Shown here: piece by piece, positions 26,246-26,308 of the stretch
Numbering within the stretch: position 1 is the first letter of the stretch
How the letters are laid out: the number at the start of each line of letters is the position of its first letter
NCBI GenBank assembly: GCA_031280795.1
Contig: JAITGF010000010.1
Span: 1-26,308, forward strand
Source of the DNA: Candidatus Ancillula prorhinotermitis
GTDB taxonomy: Bacteria > Actinomycetota > Actinomycetes > Actinomycetales > Bifidobacteriaceae
DNA: 26,308 nt
Reading direction: 5' to 3'
Made by a program: the position numbers and the translations under genes
The notes under the pieces: generated by a model
What the model saw: only the letters and a program-made list of their open reading frames with translations
What the model was told of the DNA's origin: nothing
Databases searched by the model: none

Positions 26246-26308
26246 CAAGCGCTAAGTTCTTACTTTGCCGCCAATAATCATCCCATTGTTTATTGTAGCG
26301 CAATAAAG

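Larger units (their letters stand above)
25956..26308. other. Regulatory leader region of the giant surface protein gene
   Basis: Contains, in minus-strand order: an outer extended -10 (26245-26237), a near-consensus promoter (26174-26146), a leaderless 37-codon ORF (26139-26026) with a (CT)10 tract, two hairpins (26018-26001 and 25997-25970), and the Shine-Dalgarno of the giant gene (25969-25962). Positions 26246-26308 hold nothing recognisable. Confidence 0.6.

Overview
The window looks like part of the chromosome of an ultra-small, host-dependent bacterium of the Patescibacteria/CPR radiation, most likely Candidatus Saccharibacteria (TM7). This is inference; there is no rRNA or other decisive marker here. 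The reasons are: very tight gene packing with stop/start overlaps; several genes that appear to be leaderless, with an extended -10 box (TGnTATAAT) 6-8 bases before the ATG; a fused MurG-MurC protein; and a giant secreted surface protein built from Actinobacteria-like modules. TGA is used as a normal stop (recR, the folate cyclo-ligase gene, atpA), which argues against the CPR lineages that read UGA as glycine.

Layout. Positions 1-259 are non-coding, with a short direct repeat and a perfect hairpin. On the plus strand, 260-3367 holds malic enzyme, fumarase (fumC) and a tadA-like deaminase, packed end to end; the first two convert fumarate to malate to pyruvate. On the minus strand, 7857 down to 3442 holds an MtaD-type amidohydrolase, a MurG-MurC fusion and ftsQ, the last two a compact remnant of the division/cell-wall cluster. 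plsC is on the plus strand (7953-8723), divergent from mtaD. A minus-strand run from 15395 to 8718 holds atpA, uxaC, dnaX, recR and a 5-formyltetrahydrofolate cyclo-ligase, with overlaps or gaps of at most 13 bases. The final 10.5 kb is one minus-strand gene (25955-15432, 3507 codons) for an exported, membrane-anchored surface protein. Upstream of it are tandem promoters and a leader.

Main observations. (1) The giant gene is preceded by a near-consensus promoter (TTGACA-17-TGG-TATAAT) and a leaderless 37-codon ORF containing an (AG)10/(CT)10 dinucleotide tract. Changing the tract by single units moves the leader stop between three sites. In one frame the stop is TGA overlapping the giant gene's ATG (ATGA). 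This is a plausible phase-variation switch acting through translational coupling. (2) The N-terminus of the giant protein looks like a circularly permuted DUF6273-type domain. (3) TATAAT boxes recur at a fixed short distance from ATG codons, and three of them are built out of the stop codon of the upstream gene. (4) atpA has an 89-residue Lys/Ala/Ser/Thr/Pro tail, a 13-codon leaderless mini-ORF in front of it, and no other ATP synthase gene beside it.

No tRNA, rRNA, CRISPR array, transposase or convincing intrinsic terminator was found.
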